Assembly (NCBI RefSeq): GCF_945952435.1
Contig: NZ_CAMFHZ010000009.1
Span: 1-64,000 of the forward strand
DNA length: 64,000 bases
DNA from: an uncultured Microbacterium sp.
GTDB lineage: Bacteria > Actinomycetota > Actinomycetes > Actinomycetales > Microbacteriaceae
Direction of reading: 5' to 3'
Numbering within the stretch: position 1 is the stretch's first letter; each line of letters begins with the position of its first letter. Under the pieces are notes generated by a model. The model was not told the origin of the DNA. It did not search any database and was given only the letters and a program-made list of their open reading frames with translations. Of the stretch, positions 20,540 through 30,796 are shown one piece after another. Made by a program: the position numbers and the translations under genes.

Positions 20540-21217
20540 ATGCTCGCGACGCTGGAACCCGAGATCGTCGATCTTGACGGCCTAGACTGGCTGGCGATGA
20601 ACGATCAGGATTCGACGTCGGTCCCGCAGGACGCGGAGACCCCGCAGGCGCGCCGGGAATTCGAGGAGCAGGCGATCCCCTTCATGGATCAGCTCTACGC
20701 CGCGGCGATGCGGATGACCCGCAACCCCGCGGACGCGTCGGACCTGGTGCAGGAGACCTTCGTCAAGGCGTTCGCCTCCTGGGCGAGCTTCACGCAAGGC
20801 ACCAACCTCAAGGCGTGGCTCTACCGCATCCTGACGAACACCTACATCAACATCTATCGCAAGCGGCAGCGCGAGCCGTATCAGGGCACGATCGACGAGC
20901 TCGAGGACTGGCAGCTCGGCGGAGCGGAGTCCACGACCGCGTCGCACAGCCGTTCGGCCGAGGCCGAGGCGATCGACCGTATGCCGGCGTCCGTCGTCAA
21001 GGAGGCGCTGCAGGCGGTGCCCGAGGACTTCCGTCTGGCGGTCTACCTCGCCGACGTCGAGGGATTCGCGTACCAGGAGATCGCCGACATCATGAAGACC
21101 CCCATCGGCACCGTCATGAGCCGCCTGCACCGCGGGCGCCGCATGCTCCGGGAGCTGCTGGCGGACTACGCCGCGGAGCGAGGAATCGCCACGGCCGTCA
21201 CGAGGAGCAAGGCATGA
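20540..21217 (+). CDS. sigH: SigH/SigR-type ECF sigma factor
   Basis: This group 4 sigma factor shows region 2 ([33 protein letters not shown]...[23 protein letters not shown]) and region 4 ([56 protein letters not shown]), nearly family consensus for the thiol-oxidative stress SigH/SigR group. ATG 20540 has GGAAGG upstream. ATG 20597 (206 aa), closer to TAGACT and to the SigH N-terminus, is a real alternative. The stop overlaps the anti-sigma gene (ATGA). Confidence 0.91.
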   Translation: MLATLEPEIVDLDGLDWLAMNDQDSTSVPQDAETPQARREFEEQAIPFMDQLYAAAMRMTRNPADASDLVQETFVKAFASWASFTQGTNLKAWLYRILTNTYINIYRKRQREPYQGTIDELEDWQLGGAESTTASHSRSAEAEAIDRMPASVVKEALQAVPEDFRLAVYLADVEGFAYQEIADIMKTPIGTVMSRLHRGRRMLRELLADYAAERGIATAVTRSKA

Positions 21218-21459
21218 GCGACTGCGGATGCGCCAAGGCGCGGCAGGATCTGGAAGAGTACCTCCGCAACGAGATGTGCAAGACGGAGCACGCCGACATC
21301 CGCGCGCACCTCGAGAACTGCCCGGCCTGCGCCGAGGAGGCGCTGATCGCGACGACGCTCACCGAGGTCGTGTCCCGCGCCTGCAAGGAGACCGCGCCCG
21401 AAGAGCTGCGGGACCAGGTGCTCGCGCGTCTGCGCGCCGTGCAGGCGACCGCGCACTGA
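21214..21459 (+). CDS. rshA: Zinc-containing anti-sigma factor (RsrA/RshA-type)
   Basis: This 81 aa ZAS-family protein binds the upstream sigma factor in reducing conditions and releases it on disulfide stress. The zinc/redox motif is seen as H-x3-C-x2-C (AHLENCPAC), with further cysteines at CGC and MCK near the N-terminus. The 4-base overlap with the sigma gene ensures coupled synthesis, as in M. tuberculosis sigH-rshA. It was hidden in a longer, frame-shifted ORF-track entry. Confidence 0.9.
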   Translation: MSDCGCAKARQDLEEYLRNEMCKTEHADIRAHLENCPACAEEALIATTLTEVVSRACKETAPEELRDQVLARLRAVQATAH

Positions 21460-21499
21460 TCCGCCGCTCCGCTCGCGCGCCGCTCGATACGCTGGGCGC

Positions 21500-22813
21500 A
21501 TGGACAACGTCGACGCCCGTACCGTTCCCGCCGACCCCCGATCCCGGGAGCGGCTGAGCCGCAGCGGTCTCGACTATCGCGTCGTGGACATGGCGGATGA
21601 CGCCGCAGGGCGAGCGTTCGCGCGCGCCGACGCGCGGGGCTTCCTGGATCCGGATCCGCGCGACGAGACCGTCGCGGCGATGACCGCGATGATGCGCGAG
21701 CGGCGCAACATCGGCGTCTTCGAGACCGCCGCGGACGCCGACGCCCTGCCGGTCGCCACCGTCGACTCGTGGGTGACCCCGATGACCGTCCCCGGCGAGC
21801 CCGGCGCCTCCGTGCCGCTCTGGGCGATCAGCGCGGTCACGGTCGCCGGAACGCATCGCCGTCGCGGGATCGCTCGCCAGCTCCTCGAAGGAGAGCTGCG
21901 CTCCGCCGCCGCGGCCGGCGTGCCGATCGCGGGCCTCACGGCCACCGAGGCGACCATCTACGGGCGCTACGGATTCGGTCCCGCCGTCCCCGTCGCGCAG
22001 GTGCGTGTCGATGCCCGCCGTTCCGGAGACATCGTGCTCTCGGCCGCCGATGACATCCGCCTCGAGTACATCGAACCGGATGCGCTCGCGCACGCGCTCG
22101 CGGAGGTCCACGAGCGCACCCGCCTCACCCGCCCCGGCGACGTGCCGGGCTGGCCGCTGCGCTGGACGCGCATGGCGGGCCTCGTGCCGGGCGACGAGAA
22201 GGCCAGGGACGTGCGCGGGGTACGGGCCGTGGATCCCTCGGGCGAGACCAGGGGAGTGCTCGTCTACACCCTCGCCCAGCTGACCGAGGAGTTCGGCGCC
22301 GACCTCTCGATCCGCCACCTCGACGCCGAGACCCCGGCCGCGCTGCGCGCGCTCTGGGCGTTCGCGGTCAACCACGATCTCGTGCGGACGGTGACGGCCG
22401 ACCTCCGGTCCGTGGACGATCCGCTGCCCTGGCTCGTGGCGAACCAGCGGGCCGTGCAGATGGTGGTGCACGACCACGGCTGGCTGCGCATCCTGGACGT
22501 GCCCGCCGCTCTCGGCGCCCGCCGGTACCGGGCCGCGCTCGACCTCGTCCTCGCCGTGACGGATCCGCTCGGGATCGCGGAGGGGACGTGGCGGGTGCGG
22601 ATCGCCGACGACGGGAACGCGGTCGTCACCGCCGCGGACGGCCCGGCCGACGTCGAGCTCGACGTGTCGGCACTGAGCTCGCTGTATCTCGGCGGGGTGA
22701 GCGCGCCGACCCTGCGCGCGGCAGGGCGGATCGGCGCGTCCGCGGACGTCGCCCGACGGATCGAGGACGCCTTCGGATCCGCCGAGGCTCCCGTGCTGAC
22801 GATCTGGTACTGA
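21500..22813 (+). CDS. Eis-like GNAT N-acetyltransferase
   Basis: This 437 aa protein has the Eis layout: an N-terminal GNAT domain with acetyl-CoA loop VAGTHRRRGIARQLL, a second GNAT-like region (about 180-310), and a C-terminal SCP2-like domain (RVRIADDGNAVVTAADGPADVELDVSALSSLYLGG) ending in a hydrophobic/aromatic carboxyl end (TIWY). Eis proteins acetylate amines, including aminoglycosides, but the substrate cannot be inferred. TACGCT six bases before ATG indicates leaderless transcription. Confidence 0.85.
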   Translation: MDNVDARTVPADPRSRERLSRSGLDYRVVDMADDAAGRAFARADARGFLDPDPRDETVAAMTAMMRERRNIGVFETAADADALPVATVDSWVTPMTVPGEPGASVPLWAISAVTVAGTHRRRGIARQLLEGELRSAAAAGVPIAGLTATEATIYGRYGFGPAVPVAQVRVDARRSGDIVLSAADDIRLEYIEPDALAHALAEVHERTRLTRPGDVPGWPLRWTRMAGLVPGDEKARDVRGVRAVDPSGETRGVLVYTLAQLTEEFGADLSIRHLDAETPAALRALWAFAVNHDLVRTVTADLRSVDDPLPWLVANQRAVQMVVHDHGWLRILDVPAALGARRYRAALDLVLAVTDPLGIAEGTWRVRIADDGNAVVTAADGPADVELDVSALSSLYLGGVSAPTLRAAGRIGASADVARRIEDAFGSAEAPVLTIWY

Positions 22814-22831
22814 GGCCGCCCGACGACGAAA

Positions 22832-22861
22832 GAGGCGCCCCGGACGGATCCGGGGCGCCTC
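22832..22861. terminator. Bidirectional terminator hairpin
   Basis: AGGCGCCCCGG pairs perfectly with CCGGGGCGCCT around a 6-base loop (ACGGAT), between the convergent Eis-like gene and kgd. Confidence 0.8.
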
Positions 22862-22878
22862 CTTCGTTCGAGGCGGGC

Positions 22879-25800
22879 TCAGAGGGTGAGCGCGCGGGAG
22901 AGCAGGTCGGCCTGCTCCGCCGCGTGGACCTTCGAGGATCCCGTGGACGGCGCGGCCGACGCCGGGCGCGTGATCGCGCGCAGCGGCCGGGACGCGTTCC
23001 CGGTCGGGAAGTTCAGCGCGAGGAACGGCCAGGCGCCCTGGTTCTCCGGCTCCTCCTGCACCCACACCAATTCCGCGTTCGGATACGACGCGGCGACCCG
23101 GGCCAGCTCGTGCAGAGGCGTCGGGTACAGCTGCTCGACGCGCACGAGCGCGACCTCCGGGTTCGGGTTCTTCTCGAGCTCCGAGACGAGATCCCAGTGC
23201 ACCTTGCCGGAGTGGAACAGCACGCGCTTGACGGCGCCCCTGTCCAACTGCCTCGTGTCGTCGATCACCGGTTCGAAGCGTCCCTGGGTGAAGTCCTCGA
23301 CCGGGCTCGTGGCTCCGCGCAGGCGCAGCATCGCCTTCGGCGTGAACACCACGAGAGGCTTGCGCGGCCGGGCGTAGGCCTGGCGGCGCAGCAGGTGGAA
23401 GTACGACGCGGGCGTCGACGGCCGCGCGACGGTCATGTTGTCCTGGGCGCAGAGCTGCAGGAACCGCTCCATGCGCGCCGAGGAGTGATCCGGCCCCTGG
23501 CCCTCGTAGCCGTGCGGCAGCAGCAGGACGACGCTCGACTGCTGGCCCCACTTCTGCTCGGCGGCGGAGATGTACTCGTCGATGACCGACTGCGCGCCGT
23601 TCACGAAGTCGCCGAACTGCGCCTCCCACAGCACGAGGGCCTCGGGGCGCTCCACGGAGTAGCCGTACTCGAAGCCGAGCGCGGCATACTCGCTGAGCAG
23701 CGAGTCGTAGACGAAGAAGCGGGCCTGGTTGTCGGAGAGGTTCGACAGCGGCAGCCACTCCTGGCCGTTCTCGCGATCGTGCAGCACCGCATGACGCTGA
23801 ACGAACGTGCCGCGGCGCGAGTCCTGACCTGCGAGGCGCACCGGCGTGCCCTCGACGAGCAGCGAGCCGAACGCGAGCAGCTCGCCGAAGCCCCAGTCGA
23901 TGCCGCCCTTGCGGCTCATGTCGACGCGCTTGTCCATCGCCTGCTGCAGCTTCGGGTGCACGGTGAAGCCAGAGGGCTTGTTCGCGTGCGCGTCGCCGAT
24001 GAGCTGGATGACCTCGAGCGGCACCCCGGTGACCTCGGGGGAACCGGTCTGCTCGTCGACGGGATCCAGATCGGGGGCGATCGGGGTCGCACCGGTCTCG
24101 GCGGCGTGCGTCTCGGCGAAGGCGATCTCCAAGCGGTTCTGGAAGTCGGCCTTGGCCTGGTCGTACTCCTCCTGGGTGATGTCGCCGCGGCCGACGAGGG
24201 ACTCGGTGTAGAGACTGCGCACCGAGCGCTTGGCCTGGATCAGGTCGGTCATGAGCGGCTGCGTCATCGACGGGTCGTCGCCCTCGTTGTGGCCGCGGCG
24301 GCGGTAGCAGACGAGGTCGATCACGATGTCGCGGTGGAAGCGCTCGCGGTACTCGAACGCGAGCTGGGCGACGTGGACGACGGCCTCGGGATCGTCGCCG
24401 TTCACATGCAGCACGGGCGCCTGGATCGTCTTGGCGACGTCGGTGGCGTAGACGGAGGTGCGCGAGTCGTTGGGCAGCGTCGTGAAGCCGACCTGGTTGT
24501 TGACCACGACGTGCACGGTGCCGCCGGTGCGGTAGCCCCGCAGCTGCGACATCTGCAGCGTCTCGACCACGACGCCCTGGCCGGCGAAGGCGGCGTCGCC
24601 GTGCACGAGGATCGGCAGCCAGGTGAACGTGCCGATCGGCTTGCGGTCCTGCTTGGCCCGCGCGATGCCCTCGAGCACCCCGTCCACGGTCTCCAGGTGG
24701 GAGGGATTCGCGGCGAGCAGGATCGGCAGCTCGGTGCCGTCGTCCGAGACGAACGTGCCCTCCTTGCCGAGGTGGTACTTCACGTCGCCGGATCCGCGCT
24801 GGTTGCCCGGCTGCATGGATCCCTCGAACTCGCGGAAGACCTGACCGTACGTCTTGCCGGCGATGTTGGCGAGCACGTTCAGGCGGCCGCGGTGGGCCAT
24901 GCCGATCGCGGCGCCGTCCAGGCCCGCTCCGGCCGCGCCCTGGAGGATCTCGTCCAGCAGGGGGACCAGAGACTCCGCGCCCTCGAGGGAGAAGCGCTTC
25001 TGCCCGACGTACTTGGTCTGCAGGAAGGTCTCGAAGGCCTCGGCCTCGTTGAGCTTACTGAGCACGCGCAGCTGCTCGTCGTGGCCGGGCTTGACGTACT
25101 TGACCTCGACCTTGTCCTGGAACCACTGCCGCTGCTCCGGGTCCTGGATGTGCATGTACTCGATGCCGATCGTGCGGCAGTACGAGTCGCGCAGGACGCC
25201 GAGGATGTCGCGCAGCTTGAGCTGGCGGTGCCCGCCGAAGCCGTTCGTGACGAACTCGCGGTCGAGGTCCCAGAAGGTCAGGCCGTGGGTCTCGATCTCG
25301 AGGTCGGGGTGCGTGCGCTGCACGTACTCGAGGGGATCGATGTCGGCCATGAGGTGACCGCGCACGCGGTAGGAGTTGATGAGCTCCTGCACGCGGGCCG
25401 TCTTGTCGATGCGCTCCGCGAGGTCGACCGCGATGTCCTTGTTCCAGCGGATCGGCGCGTAGGGGATCCGCAGGGCGCGGAAGATGTCCTCGTAGAAGCC
25501 GCGCTCGCCGATGAGCAGCTCGTGGACCTTCTTCAGGAACTCGCCGGAGCCCGCGCCCTGGATGACGCGGTGGTCATAGGTCGAGGTGAGGGTGATGGTC
25601 TTGCCGATGCCGAGGACGTCGATCGTCTTCTGGCTGGACCCCTGGAACTCGGCCGGGTACTCGAGCGCGCCGGCGCCGATGATGCAGCCCTGGCCCTTCA
25701 TGAGTCGCGGCACGGAGTGCACGGTGCCGATGCCGCCCGGGTTGGTGAGCGAGACCGTCGTGCCCTGGAAGTCGGCGGCGGTGAGCTTATTGCCGCGGGC

Positions 25801-26547
25801 ACGGGAGACGAGATCCTCGTAGGCCGAGAGGTACTCGCTGAACGTGAGGGTCTCCGCGCGCTTGATGCTGGGCACCAGCAGCGCCCGCGTGCCGTCGGGC
25901 TTGGGGATGTCGATCGCGATGCCGAGGTTGACGTGCGCGGGGGCCACCACACTCGGCTTGCCGTCGACGACCGCGTAGGACACGTTCTGGCTGGGGAACT
26001 CCTTGAGCGCCCGGATCAGCGCCCAGCCGATCAGGTGCGTGAAGGAGACCTTGCCGCCGCGGGTGCGGGACATGTGGTTGTTGATGACGATGCGGTTGTC
26101 GATCATCAGCTTGGCGGGGACGGTGCGCACGCTCGTGGCGGTGGGGACGGTGAGGGACTCGTCCATGTTCGCCGCGAGGGTCTTCGGCATGCCGCGCAGC
26201 GGGGTGACGACGTCCTCGTGCTGTTCGGCCCCTGGTTGGGCGACGTCGCGGTCCTGGGCCTGCGCGGGCGTGGGCGCGGGGCGTGCGGGCTTCGTGGTGG
26301 TGCGGGCGACGGGCTGTTGTCCGATCACGGGGATCGGGGCGGTGACGGGGTGCGGCTCCGCGGGTGCGGAGGCCTGCGCGGCGGTGCCTGGCTCGGAGGG
26401 ATGGTAGTTCTCGAGGACCGGCCACCACTCCTTGTCGACGGAGTTCTTGTCGACCTTGAACTGTTCGTACAGCTCGTCGACGAGCCAGGAATTGGCCCCG
26501 AACTCTCCATCTCCCGAAGTCCCGACGCCGGTCACCTGGCTCGACAC
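22879..26547 (-). CDS. kgd: Multifunctional 2-oxoglutarate metabolism enzyme Kgd
   Basis: This 1222 aa fusion acts as 2-oxoglutarate decarboxylase, dehydrogenase E1 and carboligase at the TCA node, typical of Actinobacteria. The N-terminus (FGANSWLVDELYEQFK) is followed by a Pro/Ala-rich linker, an E2-like acyltransferase domain with no lipoyl domain (MPKTLAANMDESL; catalytic-type STYDHRVIQGAGSGEFL), and the thiamine-diphosphate E1 (GMAHRGRLNVLAN, HGDAAFAGQG, NNQVGFTT). GTG 26547 is the family start; the ORF-track extension to 28170 is antisense to guaB1. In relatives the FHA protein GarA inhibits it; no garA is seen here. Confidence 0.93.
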   Translation of the reverse strand: MSSQVTGVGTSGDGEFGANSWLVDELYEQFKVDKNSVDKEWWPVLENYHPSEPGTAAQASAPAEPHPVTAPIPVIGQQPVARTTTKPARPAPTPAQAQDRDVAQPGAEQHEDVVTPLRGMPKTLAANMDESLTVPTATSVRTVPAKLMIDNRIVINNHMSRTRGGKVSFTHLIGWALIRALKEFPSQNVSYAVVDGKPSVVAPAHVNLGIAIDIPKPDGTRALLVPSIKRAETLTFSEYLSAYEDLVSRARGNKLTAADFQGTTVSLTNPGGIGTVHSVPRLMKGQGCIIGAGALEYPAEFQGSSQKTIDVLGIGKTITLTSTYDHRVIQGAGSGEFLKKVHELLIGERGFYEDIFRALRIPYAPIRWNKDIAVDLAERIDKTARVQELINSYRVRGHLMADIDPLEYVQRTHPDLEIETHGLTFWDLDREFVTNGFGGHRQLKLRDILGVLRDSYCRTIGIEYMHIQDPEQRQWFQDKVEVKYVKPGHDEQLRVLSKLNEAEAFETFLQTKYVGQKRFSLEGAESLVPLLDEILQGAAGAGLDGAAIGMAHRGRLNVLANIAGKTYGQVFREFEGSMQPGNQRGSGDVKYHLGKEGTFVSDDGTELPILLAANPSHLETVDGVLEGIARAKQDRKPIGTFTWLPILVHGDAAFAGQGVVVETLQMSQLRGYRTGGTVHVVVNNQVGFTTLPNDSRTSVYATDVAKTIQAPVLHVNGDDPEAVVHVAQLAFEYRERFHRDIVIDLVCYRRRGHNEGDDPSMTQPLMTDLIQAKRSVRSLYTESLVGRGDITQEEYDQAKADFQNRLEIAFAETHAAETGATPIAPDLDPVDEQTGSPEVTGVPLEVIQLIGDAHANKPSGFTVHPKLQQAMDKRVDMSRKGGIDWGFGELLAFGSLLVEGTPVRLAGQDSRRGTFVQRHAVLHDRENGQEWLPLSNLSDNQARFFVYDSLLSEYAALGFEYGYSVERPEALVLWEAQFGDFVNGAQSVIDEYISAAEQKWGQQSSVVLLLPHGYEGQGPDHSSARMERFLQLCAQDNMTVARPSTPASYFHLLRRQAYARPRKPLVVFTPKAMLRLRGATSPVEDFTQGRFEPVIDDTRQLDRGAVKRVLFHSGKVHWDLVSELEKNPNPEVALVRVEQLYPTPLHELARVAASYPNAELVWVQEEPENQGAWPFLALNFPTGNASRPLRAITRPASAAPSTGSSKVHAAEQADLLSRALTL

Positions 26548-26763
26548 GCTCGATCGCCCTCTTTCATCGCTGAACGGTGCGGTGGTTTTCCGCCCCGGGT
26601 GTCTCCCGGTTGTGGCCACGCTCCGGGTGACAAGCCTAACGTGTTCCCGCCCGGCAGCGGGCCGAGCGCGGGCGCGTCCGGCGGGTCGCCGCGGCCGTGT
26701 CCCCGCACCCGGGGACAGGGGGCGTCCGCCCGGCCGCGACGGGCGCGCGGGTACCCTGAGGGC

Positions 26764-28218
26764 ATGGAGTTCTCCGGCGAGCGACCGATGGTGGATCTGA
26801 CCTATTCCGATGTGTTCCTCGTGCCACGGCACTCCGCCGTGACGAGCCGGCTGCAGGTCGACCTGACGCCCCGCGACGGCACCCCGGCGACGATCCCGCT
26901 CGTGTCCTCCAACATGAACTCGGTGACGGGACCCCGCCTCGCCGCGACGCTCGCACGCCGGGGCGGCATCGGCGTGCTGCCGCAGGACATGCCGTTGCAG
27001 CAGCTGGACGAAGCGATCCGGTGGGTCAAACGCCAGCCCGTGTTCTGGGACACGCCCCAGGTGCTCTCTCCTCTCGCGACCGTGGAGGACGCGCTGCGCC
27101 TGATGCCGCCGACGCCAGGGCACGGCATCGTGGTCGCCGACGAGCCCGGCGAGGTCGAGGCGTCCCTGATCCACGGCGTCCTGCCCGCCCCCCGGCTGGC
27201 GACGGCCCTGCGCGACGCGCAGCTCGGCGACCTCGTCCGTGCCGATTCTCCCTCCCTCGACGCCGAGGACGTCGCGGATCCGCGCGCGGCCTTCGACGCG
27301 ATCACGGCGGCCGAGGCCGAGATGGTGTGCGTGCTGCGCCACGGCCATCTCGTCGGCACCCAGACCGCGCGCGGAGCGCTGCGCTCGACGCTCTACCGCC
27401 CGGCGGTCGACGCCTCGGGGCGGCTGGCGGTCGCTGCGGCGGTCGGGATCAACGGAGACGTCGCGGCGAAGGCGAAGGCGCTCGCCGCCGCGGGGGTGGA
27501 CGTGCTCGTGGTCGACACCGCGCACGGCCACCAGGACGGCATGCTCGAGGCGCTGCGCACGGTCGCCGCGCTGCGCCTGGGGATCCCCCTGGTGGCGGGG
27601 AACATCGTCACCGCGGACGGCGTGCGCGACCTCGTCGAGGCGGGAGCGTCGATCCTCAAGGTCGGCGTGGGACCAGGCGCGATGTGCACGACGCGGATGA
27701 TGACCGCGGTCGGTCGTCCGCAGTTCTCCGCCGTCCTGGAGACGGCGGAGGCCGCCAGGGCGCTCGGCGCCCACGTCTGGGCCGACGGCGGGGTCCGCTA
27801 TCCGCGCGACGTGGCGCTCGCGCTCGCCGCGGGGGCCGCATCCGTCATGATCGGATCCTGGTTCGCCGGGACGATCGAGGCACCGGGGGAGCTGCAGGCC
27901 GACGCCGAGGGGCGCATCTACAAGGAGTCCTGGGGGATGGCCTCGACCAAGGCCGTGCAGGCGCGGTTCGGTCGTCTGGACGCGTACGAGCGGGCGCGCA
28001 AGGAGCTCTTCGCCGAGGGGATCTCGTCGTCGAGGATCTATCTGGATCCGCTCCGCCCCGGCGTCGAGGACCTCGTCGACATGATCACCGCGGGGGTGCG
28101 CTCGTCGTTCACGTACGCCGGCGCTGCGACCGTCGCGGAGTTCCACGACCGGGCCCTCGTGGGCCTGCAATCGGCCGCGGGCTACGAGGAGGGCAAGGCT
28201 CTGCCGGTCAGCTGGTGA
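26764..28218 (+). CDS. guaB1: GuaB1-family IMPDH-like protein, likely GMP reductase
   Basis: This 484 aa TIM-barrel protein has a middle region that looks like a CBS pair (about 95-210). The catalytic loop is VGVGPGAMCTTRMMTAVGRPQ, with the nucleophile Cys. Mycobacterial GuaB1 is reported to be a GMP reductase rather than an IMP dehydrogenase, so the purine-salvage call is by family. TACCCT stands six bases before ATG, giving a leaderless start; the 1876 aa ORF-track entry reaching back to 22588 is antisense to kgd. Confidence 0.9.
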   Translation: MEFSGERPMVDLTYSDVFLVPRHSAVTSRLQVDLTPRDGTPATIPLVSSNMNSVTGPRLAATLARRGGIGVLPQDMPLQQLDEAIRWVKRQPVFWDTPQVLSPLATVEDALRLMPPTPGHGIVVADEPGEVEASLIHGVLPAPRLATALRDAQLGDLVRADSPSLDAEDVADPRAAFDAITAAEAEMVCVLRHGHLVGTQTARGALRSTLYRPAVDASGRLAVAAAVGINGDVAAKAKALAAAGVDVLVVDTAHGHQDGMLEALRTVAALRLGIPLVAGNIVTADGVRDLVEAGASILKVGVGPGAMCTTRMMTAVGRPQFSAVLETAEAARALGAHVWADGGVRYPRDVALALAAGAASVMIGSWFAGTIEAPGELQADAEGRIYKESWGMASTKAVQARFGRLDAYERARKELFAEGISSSRIYLDPLRPGVEDLVDMITAGVRSSFTYAGAATVAEFHDRALVGLQSAAGYEEGKALPVSW

Positions 28219-28352
28219 ACGCCCCGACGATCAGGCGTTCGTTCAGCTTCGCGCCCGCCGCGGGACAGTAGACTCGTGCGCACCATGGACGACCCTCCCT
28301 CGTGTAGTACCTCGCCCCACTGCTCCTCCTTCGCCTCGGCGGGGGTGACACC

Positions 28353-29669
28353 GTGATGGATTACATCTGGTTGGGCGTGGGGCTCCTGCTCATCGTGGGG
28401 ACGGGACTGTTCGTCGCCAGCGAGTTCGCTCTCGTGAACCTCGATCGCGCCGATCTGGAGGCGCGACGGGATCGCGGAGAGACCAGGCTCGGCATGACGA
28501 TCGCCGCGCTCAAGATCACCTCGACGCACCTGTCGTCGGCGCAGCTGGGCATCACGCTGACGACGCTCCTCACCGGCTTCACGATGGAGCCGGCGCTGTC
28601 GAACCTGCTCCGTCCCGTGCTGACCGGCTGGGGTCTGCCCGAGCCGGCGGTCGTGACGATCGCGGTCATCGTCTCGATGTTCATCGCCACGATGCTCTCG
28701 ATGATCCTCGGCGAGCTCGTGCCCAAGAACTTCGCGATGGCGCTTCCGATCGCGACGGCGAAGGTCGTCGTCCCGTTCCAGACCGGCTTCACGCTCGTGT
28801 TCCGGCCGGTGGTCGCCCTGCTCAACGGCAGCGCCAATGCGGTGCTGCGCGCGATGGGCATCGAGCCGAAGGAGGAGCTCAGCGGCGCCCGCTCGGCCGA
28901 GGAGCTGAGCTCCCTCGTGCGCCGCTCCGCGAGCGCCGGCCTGCTGGAGGAGGACACGGCGACGCTGCTCGACCGCAGCCTGGGCTTTGCCCGTCTCACC
29001 GCCGGCGACGTCATGACGCCGCGTCCGAGCATGCACGCGATCTCCGCCGACGATTCCGCCGACGACGTGATCTCCCTCGCGCGCCGGACCGGCCACAGCC
29101 GGTTCCCGGTGTACGGCGAGGACTTCGACGACATCACCGGCGTCGTGCACCTCAAGGCCGCCGTGTCCGTGCCGCGGGAGCGACGCACCGAGGTGCCCGC
29201 GGGGGCGCTCGCCTCGGAGCCGCTGCGGGTGCCGGAGACCGTGCACCTGGACGCGCTCGTCGCGGAACTGCGCAGTGGCGGGTACCAACTGGCGATCGTC
29301 GTTGACGAGTACGGCGGGACCGCCGGCATCGTGACGCTGGAGGATCTCGTCGAGGAGATCGTCGGAGAGGTCTCCGACGAGCACGACCGTAGCCGTGCGG
29401 GCATCGTCCGCAGCCGCGGCACGATCCTGTTCCCCGCGGAGCTGCGCCCGGACGAGTTGCGCGCGAGCGCGGGCATCGAGGTGCCGGAGGGCGACGTGTA
29501 CGACACCGTCGGCGGCTACATCATGAGTGTGCTGGAGCGTCTGCCCGTGGTCGGCGACGAGGTGCCCGTGCCCGACGGCTTACTGCAGGTCGTGCGCATG
29601 CAGGGTCGCAGAGCGGATCGGATCCGCTTCACCCCGAATCCCGTGACCGGCGAGGGGGCGATCCGATGA
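28353..29669 (+). CDS. CNNM/CorC-family membrane protein (HlyC/CorC type)
   Basis: This protein of about 438 aa has a DUF21 transmembrane domain of several helices (about residues 5-170), two CBS domains (about 200-330; MTPRPSMHAISADDSADDV, DEYGGTAGIVTLEDLVEEIVGE) and a C-terminal CorC_HlyC domain. The family is linked to Mg2+/Co2+ export. The start is GTG 28353 or ATG 28356. The next gene overlaps by 4 bases and encodes a second CNNM protein, suggesting the two work as a pair. Confidence 0.9.
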   Translation: MMDYIWLGVGLLLIVGTGLFVASEFALVNLDRADLEARRDRGETRLGMTIAALKITSTHLSSAQLGITLTTLLTGFTMEPALSNLLRPVLTGWGLPEPAVVTIAVIVSMFIATMLSMILGELVPKNFAMALPIATAKVVVPFQTGFTLVFRPVVALLNGSANAVLRAMGIEPKEELSGARSAEELSSLVRRSASAGLLEEDTATLLDRSLGFARLTAGDVMTPRPSMHAISADDSADDVISLARRTGHSRFPVYGEDFDDITGVVHLKAAVSVPRERRTEVPAGALASEPLRVPETVHLDALVAELRSGGYQLAIVVDEYGGTAGIVTLEDLVEEIVGEVSDEHDRSRAGIVRSRGTILFPAELRPDELRASAGIEVPEGDVYDTVGGYIMSVLERLPVVGDEVPVPDGLLQVVRMQGRRADRIRFTPNPVTGEGAIR

Positions 29670-30727
29670 GCGACTGGGCGGGACTCGCATGGCTCGTGGT
29701 GCTGCTCGGCGCGAACGCCTTCTTCGTCGCCGCCGAGTTCGCGGTGATCTCCGCACGGCGCTCCCAGATCGAGCCGCTCGTGGAGCGGGGATCGCGCGCC
29801 GCGAAGACGGCGCTGCATGCGATGGAGCACGCCACGCTCATGCTGGCGACCTCGCAGCTCGGCATCACGGTGTGCTCGCTGCTGATCCTGAACGTGTCGG
29901 AACCGGCGATGCACCATCTGCTGGCCGTGCCGCTGCACGCGATCGGTCTCGCCGACGCGGCCGTGGACGCGATCGCGTTCATCATCACGCTCGTGCTGGT
30001 GTCGTTCCTGCACGTGATCTTCGGCGAGATGGTGCCGAAGAACCTGGCGTTCTCCGTGCCGGACCGCAGCGTGCTCATCCTCGCCACGCCGCTCGTCTGG
30101 GTGTCGAAGATCTTCTACCCGATCATCCGCGGGCTGAACGCGACCGCGAACGGCGTGGTGCGGCTGTTCGGGGTCGAGCCCAAGGACGAGGCGGCGTCCA
30201 CGTTCACGCTCGACGAGGTGGCGACGATCGTCGACCAGTCGCGGCGCGAGGGCGTGCTGACCGATGCCGCGGGCACGGTCACCGCGGTCGTCGAGTTCAC
30301 CGACAAGGATGCGCGGGACGTGGCCGTGCCTCTCGACGGACTCGTCACCCTGCCATGGGGAGCGACCCCGGACGACGTCGAGCGCGCGGTCGCCAAGTAC
30401 GGCTTCTCCCGCTACGTGATGGTCGACGAGGCGGGCGCCCCGATCGGCTACGTGCACCTGAAGGACGTGATCCGCTCCTCCGAGGGTCCGGATGCGGCGG
30501 TCCGTGCCGCGGAGCCCATCCCGCCCAAGCGGATCCACCAGATGGTCCCGATGCAGGAGGACACCGACCTCGAGGACGCGCTCGCGATCATGCGTCGCGC
30601 GGGGCGCCACCTCGCACAGGTGCGCGACGCGGACGGAGCAGTCACCGGGGTGCTGTTCCTGGAGGACATCATCGAGGAGCTCGTCGGCGAGGTGCGCGAC
30701 ATCACCCGTCGCGGCTACCAGCGGTAG
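29666..30727 (+). CDS. Second CNNM/CorC-family membrane protein
   Basis: This 353 aa paralogue of the preceding gene is coupled to it by an ATGA overlap. It has a DUF21 membrane domain (AFFVAAEFAVISARRSQIEPLVERG, TSQLGITVCSLLIL, FGEMVPKNLAFSVPD) and a CBS pair (about 190-330, ending LEDIIEELVGEVRD), but it ends right after CBS without the CorC_HlyC domain of its partner. Heteromeric pairing is plausible but not shown. Confidence 0.88.
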   Translation: MSDWAGLAWLVVLLGANAFFVAAEFAVISARRSQIEPLVERGSRAAKTALHAMEHATLMLATSQLGITVCSLLILNVSEPAMHHLLAVPLHAIGLADAAVDAIAFIITLVLVSFLHVIFGEMVPKNLAFSVPDRSVLILATPLVWVSKIFYPIIRGLNATANGVVRLFGVEPKDEAASTFTLDEVATIVDQSRREGVLTDAAGTVTAVVEFTDKDARDVAVPLDGLVTLPWGATPDDVERAVAKYGFSRYVMVDEAGAPIGYVHLKDVIRSSEGPDAAVRAAEPIPPKRIHQMVPMQEDTDLEDALAIMRRAGRHLAQVRDADGAVTGVLFLEDIIEELVGEVRDITRRGYQR

Positions 30728-30735
30728 CCGAGGTC

Positions 30736-30770
30736 GATGCGCGCGCCGTGCCGCGGCCGGCGCGCGCATC
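30736..30770 (+). terminator. Terminator after the CorC pair
   Basis: GATGCGCGCGCC pairs perfectly with GGCGCGCGCATC (12 bp) around an 11-base loop, just after the second CorC gene. Confidence 0.8.
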
Positions 30771-30796
30771 CGCTGCACTCGGTGCTCGGTGCTCGG

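Noticed and set aside
22588-28218. A 1876 aa open frame on the plus strand
   Set aside because: All but its last 484 codons are antisense to kgd. Only the guaB1 part, with a family-like N-terminus and a leaderless promoter, is real.
28219-28352. A metal riboswitch ahead of the CorC pair
   Set aside because: The 134-base gap has no recognisable conserved core or clear stem set.
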